From: Alkalibacterium subtropicum
GTDB lineage: Bacteria; Bacillota; Bacilli; Lactobacillales; Carnobacteriaceae_A
Length of the DNA: 64,000 nucleotides
Reading direction: 5' to 3'
Assembly (NCBI RefSeq): GCF_900112455.1
Contig: NZ_FOLT01000006.1
Coordinates: 1-64,000, forward strand
Shown: piece after piece, positions 55,375 through 64,000 of the stretch
Position numbering within the stretch: position 1 is the first letter of the stretch
Layout of the letters: every line of letters starts with the position of its first letter
Notes under the pieces: generated by a model
What the model was told of the DNA's origin: nothing
The model's database searches: none
Seen by the model: the letters and a program-made list of their open reading frames with translations, nothing else
Position numbers and translations under genes: made by a program

Positions 55375-56766
55375 ATGAATATAATGGGTATGTATTCGGG
55401 TATGGATATGAGCATGGTGGAGCAGCTGATCCAGGCCGAATCTTCACGAAAAGTAAAATTCACACAAAAGAAAGAGCAGTATACACAATCTCAAAACGCC
55501 TGGAAAGATTTAAATACGCGTCTGGATTCTCTTTACAAACGCCTGGATGACGTTAGAAAGACAGAGTCATTCAACTCAAAAACAGTTGAACTGACCGGAG
55601 AGGAGAATCTGGCTGTAACCGCTGATGAAGGCGCTGCTACAGGTGAATACCGTGTTCAGGTCCAGCAACTGGCTACTCAGACACGTTTGACGGGTGACCG
55701 GGTTACCACTGACTCGATACATAGCGAATTATCTTTTTCAGGGGATTTGACACTTACGACTGGCACAGGGAGTTTTAATGTGACTGTTGAAGCAGCAGAT
55801 AGTTTGAAATCGATCAGTGATAAAATTAATGGTCAGACTGAAGAGACGGGTGTCCAGGCTTCGATCGTCGATAATCGACTGATCCTTTCTCATAATGAAT
55901 ATGGTCTTCAAGACTTAACTGTCTCAGGAACCGGCACGCTGACCGCTGATCTGGGTCTCGATGCAGCAACAGCAGTCCCGGGGAAAAGCGCTCTGTTTAC
56001 TGTTGACGGATTGGCTATTGAGCGCACAACGAATACAATCGATGATGTGATCGAAGGACTAAGCTTTGAGCTGACGAATATTCATGAAGGTAGTGAAGAG
56101 ACAAAGGTGTCTGTCACAGCTGATATGGACAAGGCAGCAGAAACGCTGGAAAAATTCGTTGAACAATACAATTCGACACAAAGCTACATAAAGACGCAGC
56201 TTGATGTCGGCGATCCTTCGGCAGAAAATAATAAGACAGGAAAACTTTCCGGAGATGGCACGCTTATGCGTCTTCAGTCCAACTTGCGCAAGATGATGAC
56301 CAAGCAGTCGACCACCACCAGCTCAGTTTCCAGTTTAGCAGACCTAGGAGTGGAAATCAGTCGAGATGGGACAGCGAGTTTCGACAGGGAAAAACTTGAA
56401 GAACAGATCAAATCAGATCCCAATGCGGTCTCTGATTTCTTTTCTAGAACTGAGACGGTCCCAGAAACAACCGATGCTAATGGCGATATCGTTCCGGCTA
56501 CTACCAAAAAAGTTGGTTTTTCAGAAGATATGCGTTCATTCGTCGACGAATACATTTCAAGTTCTTCCGGCATCATCAAGACGCGTAATGATACGTATGA
56601 CCGGATGATTCGGGATGTGGATGACCGGATCTCTCAGTTCGAAGATCGTCTGGAAGCAAAAAAGGCACGTTATATCAAAGAATTTACAGCGTTAGATACA
56701 GCGATGATGCAGGCGGAATCCCAGCTTGAACAGATGTACAGTCAGTTAGGCATGGGACAGGAATAA
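55375..56766 (+). CDS. fliD: Flagellar filament cap protein FliD
   Basis: A 463-residue hook-associated protein 2 that caps the filament and directs flagellin folding. FliD_N from residue 6 (YSGMDMSMVEQLIQAESSRK), with EYRVQVQQLATQTRLTGDRV near 90, and FliD_C from about 235 to the coiled-coil end (RIRDVDDRISQFEDRLE-like, YIKEFTALDTAMMQAESQLEQMYSQL). GGAGTGAG five bases before the ATG at 55375. Length is typical. Confidence 0.95.
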   Translation: MNIMGMYSGMDMSMVEQLIQAESSRKVKFTQKKEQYTQSQNAWKDLNTRLDSLYKRLDDVRKTESFNSKTVELTGEENLAVTADEGAATGEYRVQVQQLATQTRLTGDRVTTDSIHSELSFSGDLTLTTGTGSFNVTVEAADSLKSISDKINGQTEETGVQASIVDNRLILSHNEYGLQDLTVSGTGTLTADLGLDAATAVPGKSALFTVDGLAIERTTNTIDDVIEGLSFELTNIHEGSEETKVSVTADMDKAAETLEKFVEQYNSTQSYIKTQLDVGDPSAENNKTGKLSGDGTLMRLQSNLRKMMTKQSTTTSSVSSLADLGVEISRDGTASFDREKLEEQIKSDPNAVSDFFSRTETVPETTDANGDIVPATTKKVGFSEDMRSFVDEYISSSSGIIKTRNDTYDRMIRDVDDRISQFEDRLEAKKARYIKEFTALDTAMMQAESQLEQMYSQLGMGQE

Positions 56767-56791
56767 TACAGTTGAGGGGATGCTGATCACC

Positions 56792-57163
56792 ATGACACAT
56801 AAAGCAGCGTTTAAATCCAAAGAACATGAATTGTTCATTATGCTGAAACGGCTGAACGACTGGCAGTCGGAAACAGATATGGCAATCGATGCGGCTTATG
56901 CGGTCCTTGAAGCGAATCAGGAATCGCTTGCTAGGCTTAGCCAAATGGATGCTCAGTTATCTTTTCAAGAACTCAGGTCCTTTACTGAAAAGCATGAAAA
57001 GGTGTTTGAAGCCATGATAGTGAAACAGAAAGAACTCATACAGTTCATTAAATATGAATCAAGCCAGCGGACAACACAGCTGTCTCAGATGAATCATAAG
57101 TCAAAAGCAGTCAAGTCGTATATGAACAACGAAAAATCACTCTTTATTGACCGGGATATGTAA
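56792..57163 (+). CDS. Flagellar helical protein between fliD and fliS (FliT-like position)
   Basis: About 123 residues, predicted all-helical: ELFIMLKRLNDWQSETDMAI, LEANQESLARLSQMDAQLSF, FTEKHEKVFEAMIVKQKELI. No motif is strong enough for a name, but its place after fliD, just ahead of fliS, and its helical build suggest a FliT-type chaperone for FliD. The start is uncertain: GAGGGG (56774-56779) directly abuts an ATG at 56780, and is 12 bases from the one at 56792. Confidence 0.7.
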   Translation: MTHKAAFKSKEHELFIMLKRLNDWQSETDMAIDAAYAVLEANQESLARLSQMDAQLSFQELRSFTEKHEKVFEAMIVKQKELIQFIKYESSQRTTQLSQMNHKSKAVKSYMNNEKSLFIDRDM

Positions 57164-57180
57164 GGAAGGAACGATAAATT

Positions 57181-57546
57181 ATGGGCTATGCCTCAGCAGC
57201 AAAACAGTACAAAAAGAATCAGATCGAAACAGCTTCACCGAAACAACTCGTCATTTTACTCTATGAGGGAGCGATCAAGTACATTCGCCTCAGTGAACTG
57301 GCTTTAGAAAACAAGGATTTCAGCAAGGTGAACACGAACCTGCAGAAAGCGCAGGACATCGTAACAGAGCTGATGGTGTCTCTCAATCATCAGGATGGTC
57401 AGAACGCTATTGCGAGTGATCTGGAAGCCATGTATTCGTTTATTTTAAATCAGCTTTTACAAGCCAACCTGCAAAAAGATCAGGAGAAGATGGTGCAGTC
57501 GAGACGATTGATGTCTGAACTTCTGGAAGCGTGGACCAGCATTTGA
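57181..57546 (+). CDS. fliS: Flagellin chaperone FliS
   Basis: A 121-residue four-helix chaperone that binds the disordered C-terminus of flagellin before export. Signature YKKNQIETASPKQLVILLYE followed by GAIKYIRLSELALE; NTNLQKAQDIVTELMVSLNHQDG is conserved. AAGGAAGG upstream. The last three codons and the stop are part of the terminator stem at 57534. Confidence 0.94.
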   Translation: MGYASAAKQYKKNQIETASPKQLVILLYEGAIKYIRLSELALENKDFSKVNTNLQKAQDIVTELMVSLNHQDGQNAIASDLEAMYSFILNQLLQANLQKDQEKMVQSRRLMSELLEAWTSI

Positions 57547-57563
57547 TGCTGGTCTATTTTTTT
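57534..57563 (+). terminator. Terminator overlapping the fliS stop codon
   Basis: GACCAGCAT (57534-57542), loop TTG, ATGCTGGTC (57546-57554), then TA and T8. The left arm encodes the last residues of FliS and the TGA stop (57544) lies in the loop. Confidence 0.88.
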
Positions 57564-58082
57564 TGGAAAAAATTCGTCAGTTTATTTATAGTTGGGTAAT
57601 ATTATATGTGGAGGGATTTTAACTATCATATATATACATTATTTGTATATTTAAATCAGTCCCTATTCATCAGTGTCTGAATAATTATAAAACGAACGTT
57701 ATTTAATTATTCACGATTTGCTTTTATCAACAGTCTGTCCGTTCACATAATCGTCACAATTAATATTGCTAAATTATTACAAATATGTGAATTCTGTTTT
57801 TGTACGTAATTAACTAGATGAAACCTTATCCGGTGTACGTTCTATTAATCGCAAACCCCGTTCTAAAGGGCTTTACATTGACTATCAAAGTAAAATATCT
57901 GCTGTTATTATTACAATTTGTAATAATTTTAATGGTAAAGAAACGAAAACAAGCCAGGTTTTTAGTAAATTCACTGGAAAACATGTGTTGCACACTGGCT
58001 TTTACTCCTATAAAATGAGTCTTGTCGTAAAAAATCGAGAATAAATATACATACATAAACGATATGAGAAAGGATCGACACT
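57564..58082. other. A/T-rich intergenic stretch before the flgB operon
   Basis: About 520 bases, clearly richer in A/T than the neighbours. AAGCCAG (57950) and CTGGCTT (57991) could form a 7-bp stem followed by TTA, and GTGT/ACAC pairs inside it. No sigma-D box, no riboswitch signature and no convincing promoter was found. A 66-codon frame at 57818-58018 has no ribosome site. The promoter of the basal-body operon must lie here. Confidence 0.5.
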
Positions 58083-58463
58083 ATGCTGACTGGTCAGAAC
58101 ATACACCTATTAAAAAATGCGCTCGATGCTTCATCGATGCGACAAGAGGCGATATCAACTAATATATCAAACGTTAATACAGCCGGATACAAAGCCAAAC
58201 GCGTCGATTTTGAACAGGCGCTGCAAAGTGCCATGAATGGCACGGGGTTAAAGGCGAACCATGTCAAACATTTCGGTGCAAACGGATTCGGTGATGTGAA
58301 ACCCCAAACCATCGAACAGACGGGGAATCGGGTAAATGAGAACGGAAACAATGTGGCGATCGATACCGAAATGGCTGAACTCTCTGCTAACGCCATATAT
58401 TTTCAGGCAGTCTCGACCCAGTTGACCAATCAGTACGGCATGATCCGTTCCGTATTAAGATAA
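58083..58463 (+). CDS. flgB: Flagellar proximal rod protein FlgB
   Basis: A 126-residue rod protein. It begins MLTGQNIHLLKNALDASSMR with the rod signature AISTNISNVNTAGYKAKRVDFE. The C-terminal helix MAELSANAIYFQAVSTQLTNQYGMIRSVLR is conserved. First gene of flgB-flgC-fliE-fliF-fliG-fliH-fliI, the B. subtilis fla/che order without the downstream part seen here. GAAAGGA upstream. Confidence 0.94.
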   Translation: MLTGQNIHLLKNALDASSMRQEAISTNISNVNTAGYKAKRVDFEQALQSAMNGTGLKANHVKHFGANGFGDVKPQTIEQTGNRVNENGNNVAIDTEMAELSANAIYFQAVSTQLTNQYGMIRSVLR

Positions 58464-58479
58464 ACAGGAGGTTTAAACA

Positions 58480-58917
58480 ATGTCGATTTTTAACAGCATG
58501 CAGATCAATGCCAGCGGGCTGAATCTTGAACGGTTCAAACTGGATACGATTTCTACCAATATAGCCAACGTCAATACGACACGGACTGAAAACGGTGAAG
58601 GTCCTTACATAAAACAGCAGGTGCTTTTTGAAGAAAATCTAGAGCAGGTGAAATCAGGGTTCACTGGTGACATCTCGACCAAGAGTCGTGGAGTCAAAAT
58701 CTCTGGTGTCGAAGCCGATGAAGAGAACATCCGACTGGTTTTTGAACCGGGTCATCCAGATGCCAATGAAGAAGGGTATGTCGCGTATCCGAATGTGGAC
58801 ATGGCAGATGAGATGATCGATATGATGACAGCCATCCGTATCTATGATGCCAACGTGACGGCCATCAACAGCAGCAAAGACATGCTGAAACGCGCCATGG
58901 AGATCGGAAGTAAATAA
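58480..58917 (+). CDS. flgC: Flagellar proximal rod protein FlgC
   Basis: A 145-residue rod protein: MSIFNSMQINASGLNLERFK, DTISTNIANVNTTRTENGEG, and C-terminal YPNVDMADEMIDMMTAIRIYDANVTAINSSKDMLKRAMEIG. CAGGAGG ten bases upstream. Assembles with FlgB and FliE above the MS ring. Confidence 0.95.
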   Translation: MSIFNSMQINASGLNLERFKLDTISTNIANVNTTRTENGEGPYIKQQVLFEENLEQVKSGFTGDISTKSRGVKISGVEADEENIRLVFEPGHPDANEEGYVAYPNVDMADEMIDMMTAIRIYDANVTAINSSKDMLKRAMEIGSK

Positions 58918-58946
58918 CAAAATTTAGTTGAATAGGAATGAGAAAA

Positions 58947-59258
58947 ATGATCAACCCATTAAACCAGCTTTACCCCAATGCACTCCAGCAGATCGATCAG
59001 GTCGCTCAGACGACCTCTAGGGTGACAGATAAACAAGCTGACTCTTTTACTGATTTGCTTAATCAGTCGATAAACAATCTGGATTCAAAACAGTCAGAAT
59101 CGACTCAAGCCATCCAGTCACTGGTAGACGGCACAGCAGATGATTTACATACCGTGATGATCAAGACAACAGAAGCACAACTCTCTTTAGAAGTAGCTGT
59201 TCAATTACGCAACAGATCGTTAGAAGCCTTTAACGAGTTGAAAAACATGCAGTTTTAA
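58947..59258 (+). CDS. fliE: Flagellar hook-basal body protein FliE
   Basis: A 103-residue adaptor between the MS ring and the rod. The conserved C-terminal half is DDLHTVMIKTTEAQLSLEVA followed by VQLRNRSLEAFNELKNMQF. The ATG at 58947 lies ten bases after AGGA and is preferred to the one at 58938, which is too close. Confidence 0.92.
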   Translation: MINPLNQLYPNALQQIDQVAQTTSRVTDKQADSFTDLLNQSINNLDSKQSESTQAIQSLVDGTADDLHTVMIKTTEAQLSLEVAVQLRNRSLEAFNELKNMQF

Positions 59259-59290
59259 CGAGTAAGAGAACCGAGTAAGGGAGATTTCAG

Positions 59291-60892
59291 ATGAACAAAG
59301 TCAAACAAGTGGGGCTGTCGATCCAAAACGGCTGGCTCCAGCTGGATAAAACCAAACGGAAGCGGCTTATAACCTTTGTATCCATAGCACTTATTGCGAC
59401 ACTTCTTATCGGTTATTTCATGCAGCGCAGTACATATACCGTATTATTTTCAAATTTAGAAGAAGCCGATGCCGGGGCGATCGTTGAGGACCTGGAGTCA
59501 CAAGGTCTGGCGTACCGTTTAGAAGATAACGGCACGACGATCCTGATGGACGAAGAGGCGATCGACAATTACCGTATCGATTTGGCCGTGAACGGTCTGA
59601 TGCCGGAAAAATCGACCGGCTTTGAGATTTTCGATGAAACCAGCATGATGACCACCGATGAAGACAGACAGATCATGTATCAGCGGGCGCTGACAGGTGA
59701 ACTGGAACGGTCGATTTCTTCTCTCCAGCAGGTCGAAGCGGCTAAAGTGATGCTGTCCTTGCCCGAGGACAGTATTTTTCAGAATCCGGAATACCGGACG
59801 GAAGCCTCTGCCTCTATTGTCATTGACTCCAGAGGTGCGCTGTCCCAGCAGAATATCCAGGGCATCGCCTCACTGGTTACTGGGGCTGTCGAGCGTTTGC
59901 CTGTTGAGAATGTGCAGATCGTCGATACCAGCGGCAATCTGCTCAGCGGCTTTCTGCAGTCAGGCGGAAACAGCTTGACCGCAGCCGAGATGACGACGAA
60001 TCATCAGTCGATGAAGCAGTCTTACGAGAAAGAGCTGGAACAGCGGATTTTGTCCCTGCTGGCTCCGGTCTATGGTTATAACAACTTGCGTGTCGTGGTG
60101 AACGCCGACATGAACTTTGATGTCGTTGAAGGGGAAACCATTGAATATACTGCCCCGATGACTGAAGAAGGCGATGAAAACCGTGAAGGTCTCATCAGAA
60201 GTCAAACGGAGAGTTTTGACGGTGCGCGTGATATGGTGGCCAGTCTGATTGAAGGACAGGAAACCCCTTTAGCTGATGATGACGATCCGGAAAACAATGC
60301 CTCGCTTGACCGTACGACGAATTATGAACTGAATCAGGAAACCAAGCGTTATGTACAGGCACCCGGTGTCGTTGAAGGCGTCAATGCCTCGATCGTTGTG
60401 AATGCCAACTCAGGCATCGTCCCAGCTGAACCGGAGATCGATCGTATCGTTTCCCGTGCTTTAGGGTTAGATAATGAGGCTGATGTGCCTTTACGTGGAG
60501 ATGTGACAGTGGGGATCCTGCCTTTTGCTGACGGAGAAGAATTAGTCATCGATGGGGCACCGACAGATCTCCTTGTGGACATCACAGATTTCCTGAAAGC
60601 AAACTGGATCTATATGTCGCTAGGCCTTCTTCTATTAGTGGTCTCTATTTTTGTTCTGTCCCTCGTCAAACGCGGGAAACCGGAAGAAGATTTCTTTGAA
60701 GAAGAACCTGTCGAGTCAGCGCCGGTCAAAGTAAAACCGGAAAAAGACTATTCTGAAATCATGGAAAAAGAAAATGAAGTCAAAAAACAGAAAAATAAAG
60801 TCATGAGTGAAAAAGAAGATCGTGTCAGAAAAGAAGCCAAAGAAAACCCTGAATTAGTGGCTGATCTGATGAAAGTCTGGTTGAAAGACTAG
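59291..60892 (+). CDS. fliF: Flagellar MS-ring protein FliF
   Basis: A 533-residue membrane ring protein. TM1 about 26-44 (LITFVSIALIATLLIGYFM), then ring-building motifs (YTVLFSNLEEADAGAIVEDL, ALTGELERSISSLQQVEAAKVMLSLPE). TM2 is about 437-457 (IYMSLGLLLLVVSIFVLSLV). The C-terminal tail ENPELVADLMKVWLKD binds FliG. The housing for the export gate. Complete and typical in length. Confidence 0.95.
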   Translation: MNKVKQVGLSIQNGWLQLDKTKRKRLITFVSIALIATLLIGYFMQRSTYTVLFSNLEEADAGAIVEDLESQGLAYRLEDNGTTILMDEEAIDNYRIDLAVNGLMPEKSTGFEIFDETSMMTTDEDRQIMYQRALTGELERSISSLQQVEAAKVMLSLPEDSIFQNPEYRTEASASIVIDSRGALSQQNIQGIASLVTGAVERLPVENVQIVDTSGNLLSGFLQSGGNSLTAAEMTTNHQSMKQSYEKELEQRILSLLAPVYGYNNLRVVVNADMNFDVVEGETIEYTAPMTEEGDENREGLIRSQTESFDGARDMVASLIEGQETPLADDDDPENNASLDRTTNYELNQETKRYVQAPGVVEGVNASIVVNANSGIVPAEPEIDRIVSRALGLDNEADVPLRGDVTVGILPFADGEELVIDGAPTDLLVDITDFLKANWIYMSLGLLLLVVSIFVLSLVKRGKPEEDFFEEEPVESAPVKVKPEKDYSEIMEKENEVKKQKNKVMSEKEDRVRKEAKENPELVADLMKVWLKD

Positions 60893-60907
60893 AAAGGAGC
60901 AAGCTTA

Positions 60908-61942
60908 GTGACAGATATACTGGAAGCCGATCCACCTAAAAAAAGGCTGGACGGCATAAAAAAAGCGGCTATTCTAATGATTTCATTAGGCCCGGAAACG
61001 TCAGCTCAGATCATGAAGCAGCTGCCGGATGCCTATATTCAAAAAGTGAGTTATGAGATAGCCAACATGGATCATGTAAGCAGAGAAGACCGGGAAGCGA
61101 TCGTTAATGAATACCTGGAGATGTCCCAGGCTAGAGAATATATCCTGGACGGCGGGTTCGATTATGCCAAAAACCTGTTGAACAAAGCGCTGGGGACGTC
61201 TCGTGCCAAAGAGGTCATCGACATGCTGAACCAGATCCAGCTGCGTGAGCGCCCGTTCAACATTGCGAGGAAGGCCGATCCGCAGCAGCTGACGAATCTT
61301 CTGCTTGGAGAACAGCCGCAGACGGTGGCTTTGATCTTGTGCTACATGCAGCCGGACAAGGCCGCACAGATCCTGGTCAATTTCCCGCCGGAAAAACAGG
61401 CGGACATCGCCGAGCGGATCGGGACGATCACCAACACCTCTCCGGCGATCATCGAACGGATCGAACAAGTGATCGAAAGCAAATTTTCAACGTATATTGA
61501 GAATGACACGGAAAACGTCGGCGGGGTTTCTACGCTGGTCGAGATCCTCAACCAGGTCGGCCGTACGACGGAAAAAGCCATCGTTGCTGATCTGGAACAG
61601 AAACAGCCGGAACTGGCCGAAGAGGTCAAAGCCAGTCTCTTCACGTTCGAGGATATCGTTTCGCTTCAAAAGAGCGATGTGCAGAAAGTCCTGCGCGAAG
61701 TCGATCACGATGCATTGGTCCTGGCGCTCAAAGGCGTCTCAGACGAGCTGCGTGACTTCATCTACGACAATCTTTCTTCACGCGCCGTCGAGACACTCAA
61801 GGAAGATATGCAGTACTTGGGACCGGCACGCTTATCTGCTGTAGAAGAAGCCCAGCAGAGCGTCGTCACGGTGATAAGACGTCTGGACGAGCACGGAGAA
61901 ATCTATATTATGAGAGGCGATCAAGATGCCATTATCGAGTAG
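60908..61942 (+). CDS. fliG: Flagellar motor switch protein FliG
   Basis: A 344-residue torque-generating C-ring protein. N-domain KKAAILMISLGPETSAQIMKQLP binds FliF. The middle domain carries the EHPQ-like motif LLGEQPQTVALILCYM, and the C-domain has FTFEDIVSLQKSDVQKVLREV with the charged torque helix (ALKGVSDELRDFIYDNLSSRAVETLKED). GTG start with AAAGGAG eight bases upstream. Overlaps fliH by 17 bases. Confidence 0.95.
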   Translation: MTDILEADPPKKRLDGIKKAAILMISLGPETSAQIMKQLPDAYIQKVSYEIANMDHVSREDREAIVNEYLEMSQAREYILDGGFDYAKNLLNKALGTSRAKEVIDMLNQIQLRERPFNIARKADPQQLTNLLLGEQPQTVALILCYMQPDKAAQILVNFPPEKQADIAERIGTITNTSPAIIERIEQVIESKFSTYIENDTENVGGVSTLVEILNQVGRTTEKAIVADLEQKQPELAEEVKASLFTFEDIVSLQKSDVQKVLREVDHDALVLALKGVSDELRDFIYDNLSSRAVETLKEDMQYLGPARLSAVEEAQQSVVTVIRRLDEHGEIYIMRGDQDAIIE

Positions 61943-62702
61943 ACTTATCAAGTCCATGCAGGCCAGTTCCAGCGACTTGAATGACTGGGTCATCGACACC
62001 GCTTATGAGGTTGAGGAAGAGGAACCGGATGAGTACAGTGAAGCCAACGAAGAGGCGCGGAATGAGCTTGAACTTGCCAAGCAAAAAAGTGCCGAACTCA
62101 TCGAAAAAGCCCAGACTGAAAAAGAACAACTGATCGAAGAAGCGATGCAGGAAGTCGAACAGCTCAAAGAAGAAGCGTACAAAACAGCGTTTGAAGAAGG
62201 AAAACAGGCGGGGTTTGAAGCAGGCTATAAAGAAGGGAACGAAGCGGGCTTTACTGCCGGGAAACAGGAAAGCGAACAGCTCATCAAGGTGGCTCAGCAG
62301 TCCGTCACAGAGGCTCAAGAAGCGATCACCAAGTATATTGAAGAGAAAAAGGACAGCTTGCTCTCGCTGTCCGTACATATGGCAGAGAAAATCGTTCACG
62401 AACAGTTGGATCTTTTACCGGAAGGCATTTTAGAACTGGTGCATCCGATCCTGCACCAGCTGGACAGGAAAGAAGATTATGTGAGTCTGACCGTCCATTC
62501 ATCGATGCGTCAGAAATTCAAAGAACAGATCCCGATGCTTGAAAAAGCCTATCCGGGTGTCCGGTTCATCGTGCTGCAGGATGACAATGTGGAACAGTAT
62601 GGCTGTGTGATCGAGAGTGCGCACAAGGTCGTGGATGTGCAGGTCAGAAAACAGCTTGATGCACTGGTTGAGGAAATGAAAGAAAGAGAACGTGAGATGT
62701 AA
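61926..62702 (+). CDS. fliH: Flagellar assembly protein FliH
   Basis: A 258-residue regulator of the export ATPase. A long Glu-rich coiled coil (about 25-110) contains glycine-spaced repeats EEGKQAGFEAGYKEGNEAGFTAGKQ, the GxxxG series typical of FliH. The C-terminal domain (about 140-250, HMAEKIVHEQLDLLPEGILE) contacts FliI. ATG lies within fliG, and the stop overlaps the fliI start by one base. Confidence 0.9.
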   Translation: MPLSSRLIKSMQASSSDLNDWVIDTAYEVEEEEPDEYSEANEEARNELELAKQKSAELIEKAQTEKEQLIEEAMQEVEQLKEEAYKTAFEEGKQAGFEAGYKEGNEAGFTAGKQESEQLIKVAQQSVTEAQEAITKYIEEKKDSLLSLSVHMAEKIVHEQLDLLPEGILELVHPILHQLDRKEDYVSLTVHSSMRQKFKEQIPMLEKAYPGVRFIVLQDDNVEQYGCVIESAHKVVDVQVRKQLDALVEEMKEREREM

Positions 62703-64000
62703 TGCTGAATATACCTTTTGATCTTTATCATGAAACGCTGAACAGTCAATCGGTTTCCCTTAAACACGGGAAAGTGAGCCAGGTCATCGGTCTCATTATC
62801 AAAGTGGACGGCTTGGATGCCTTTATTGGTGAAGTATGCGAGATAGAAATGAAGTCCCGCTCCAAATCGGTATTGAGTGAAGTCGTCGGTTTCGTTGAGG
62901 AAACAGTATTACTTATGCCCCTGGATGATCTGGAAGGGATCGGCCCCGGCTGTCTGGTATACCCGACAGGGAAAGCCCTGAAAGTGGAGATCAGCGATGA
63001 TATGCTCGGGAAAACCTTTGATGGTCTGGGCCGGCCGATGAGTGCTGAAACACTTGAAAACCCCAAGACCTTCGATGTCCACCGGGCCTCGCCTGACCCT
63101 TTCAAGCGGCCTAAAATCGACACGATCCTCCAGACCGGCGTCAAAGCGGTCGATGGTCTTCTCACAGTAGGTGAAGGCCAGCGGATGGGTATCTTTGCCG
63201 GTTCCGGGGTCGGGAAATCGACACTTCTAGGCATGATGGCCCGCTACAGTGATGCCGACGTGATCGTCATCGGTCTGATCGGTGAGCGTGGGCGGGAAGT
63301 ACTGGAATTCATCGAAAACGACTTGGGTGAAGAAGGCTACAAAAAATCGGTCGTCGTGTGTGCCACCTCTGATCAGCCGCCGCTGGTCCGCTTGAAAGGG
63401 GCGTATGTGGCGACGGCTATTGCAGAGTTCTTCAGAGACCAGGGCAAGAAAGTGGTCCTGATGATGGACTCTGTCACACGTGTGGCCATGGCTCAGCGAG
63501 AGATCGGTCTGGCAACCGGCGAACCCCCAACGACCAAAGGGTACACGCCAAGTGTATTCACTGTGCTGCCCAAGCTTTTAGAGCGCAGCGGGAAAACGGT
63601 AAAAGGATCGATCACCGCCTTTTATACTGTCCTGGTTGAAGGGGACGACATGAATGAACCGATCGCAGATGCGGTACGCGGGATCCTTGATGGCCATATC
63701 ATCCTCTCCAGGCAGATCGCTTCGGAGAACCATTACCCGGCCATCGATATTCAAAGCAGTCTGAGTCGACTGATGAAAGGCCTGGTGGATGACGGTCATG
63801 ATGAATGGGCCGGCAAGCTGCGTGAAAACCTGGCTACCTATAAAGAATCCAAAGATCTGATCGATGTCGGTGCCTACCAGCAGGGGACCAATCCGCTGAT
63901 CGACCAGGCCATCCGCTTGAATCACCCGATCAAAAGCTTTTTAAAACAGAAGACCACAGAATCCTATACGTATGAGGAAACGATCCACGAGCTAAAAGCT
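62702..64000 (+). CDS. fliI: Flagellum-specific export ATPase FliI, cut at the right edge
   Basis: 433 codons are visible from the ATG at 62702 with no stop before the edge; the family is about 435-440 long, so only the last few residues are missing. Walker A GSGVGKST is at residues 167-174. RPKIDTILQTGVKAVDGLLT, VIGLIGERGREVLEF, MMDSVTRVAMAQREIGLATG EPP-type and YTPSVFTVLPKLLERSG blocks follow, all typical of the F1-beta-like type III export ATPase. It energises export of rod, hook and filament subunits together with FliH. Confidence 0.96.
   Translation, partial: MLNIPFDLYHETLNSQSVSLKHGKVSQVIGLIIKVDGLDAFIGEVCEIEMKSRSKSVLSEVVGFVEETVLLMPLDDLEGIGPGCLVYPTGKALKVEISDDMLGKTFDGLGRPMSAETLENPKTFDVHRASPDPFKRPKIDTILQTGVKAVDGLLTVGEGQRMGIFAGSGVGKSTLLGMMARYSDADVIVIGLIGERGREVLEFIENDLGEEGYKKSVVVCATSDQPPLVRLKGAYVATAIAEFFRDQGKKVVLMMDSVTRVAMAQREIGLATGEPPTTKGYTPSVFTVLPKLLERSGKTVKGSITAFYTVLVEGDDMNEPIADAVRGILDGHIILSRQIASENHYPAIDIQSSLSRLMKGLVDDGHDEWAGKLRENLATYKESKDLIDVGAYQQGTNPLIDQAIRLNHPIKSFLKQKTTESYTYEETIHELKA

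Noticed and set aside
57818-58018. 66-residue hydrophobic peptide before flgB
   Set aside because: No ribosome site, A/T-rich region, likely chance. A GCAAACC string at 57851 also suggested a second c-di-GMP aptamer, but the rest of the signature is absent.

Overview
The window looks like a chromosomal segment of a motile, low-GC Gram-positive bacterium (Bacillota). The signs are B. subtilis-like chemotaxis and flagellar gene families (CheC, CheD, FliY, FlgM), sigma-D type promoters, a ROK-family xylose repressor with cre sites, and lipoproteins with Gram-positive lipoboxes. The mix of a xylan-oligosaccharide regulon with a full flagellar system fits motile Carnobacteriaceae-like lactic acid bacteria (for example the Alkalibacterium or Marinilactibacillus type). 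That placement is inference.

Layout. 1-1010: the 5' end of an IS110-type transposase (minus strand) with its non-coding leader, next to a 12-copy 51-bp tandem repeat. 1185-2507: two conserved housekeeping proteins. 2743-10201: xylose/xylan region 1 (xylR, GH43 beta-xylosidase, xylulokinase, a sialate-acetylesterase-like carbohydrate esterase). 11012-15129: a Fur-boxed iron-siderophore operon (ferredoxin/flavodoxin reductase-like flavoprotein, binding lipoprotein, permease, ATPase). 15254-19229: a small charged protein and xylose/xylan region 2 (xylA, a decayed gene fragment, a second GH43). 19879-29115: MATE efflux protein, Qnr-like pentapeptide protein, SWIM-SNF2 helicase, Cys-rich copper-storage-like protein, miaA and hflX. 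29454-31275: a cyclic-di-GMP-I riboswitch with terminator ahead of a lipoprotein and a secreted, extremely acidic helical protein. 31441-64000: chemotaxis and flagella: three tandem receptors, cheW-cheD-cheB-cheR-cheA-cheC-cheY-cheW-fliM-fliY, a fourth receptor, flgM-flgN-flgK-flgL, two flagellins, flaG-fliD-(fliT-like)-fliS, then flgB-flgC-fliE-fliF-fliG-fliH-fliI running off the right edge.

How it works together. XylR operators and CcpA cre sites sit on both xyl promoters (about 4053 and 15603), so imported xylo-oligosaccharides would be deacetylated, hydrolysed inside the cell, isomerised and phosphorylated. Two Fur-like boxes precede the iron operon. At least seven sigma-D promoters of the form TAAA/TTAA-N14/15-CCGATA drive the receptors, flgM and both flagellins. 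The c-di-GMP riboswitch just before this cluster suggests opposite control of surface proteins and motility.

Most notable observation. Several long intergenic stretches (10286-10660, 26437-26800, 49200-49560, and more weakly 17200-17455 and 19616-19740) are highly degenerate arrays with a 51-52 bp period. Each unit carries an inverted pair of the type ACTCA ... TGAGT. The near-perfect 51-bp array at 415-1010 has the same scaffold. A 52-bp period cannot be a protein repeat. This looks like a dispersed family of hairpin-forming intergenic repeats that I cannot assign to a known element.
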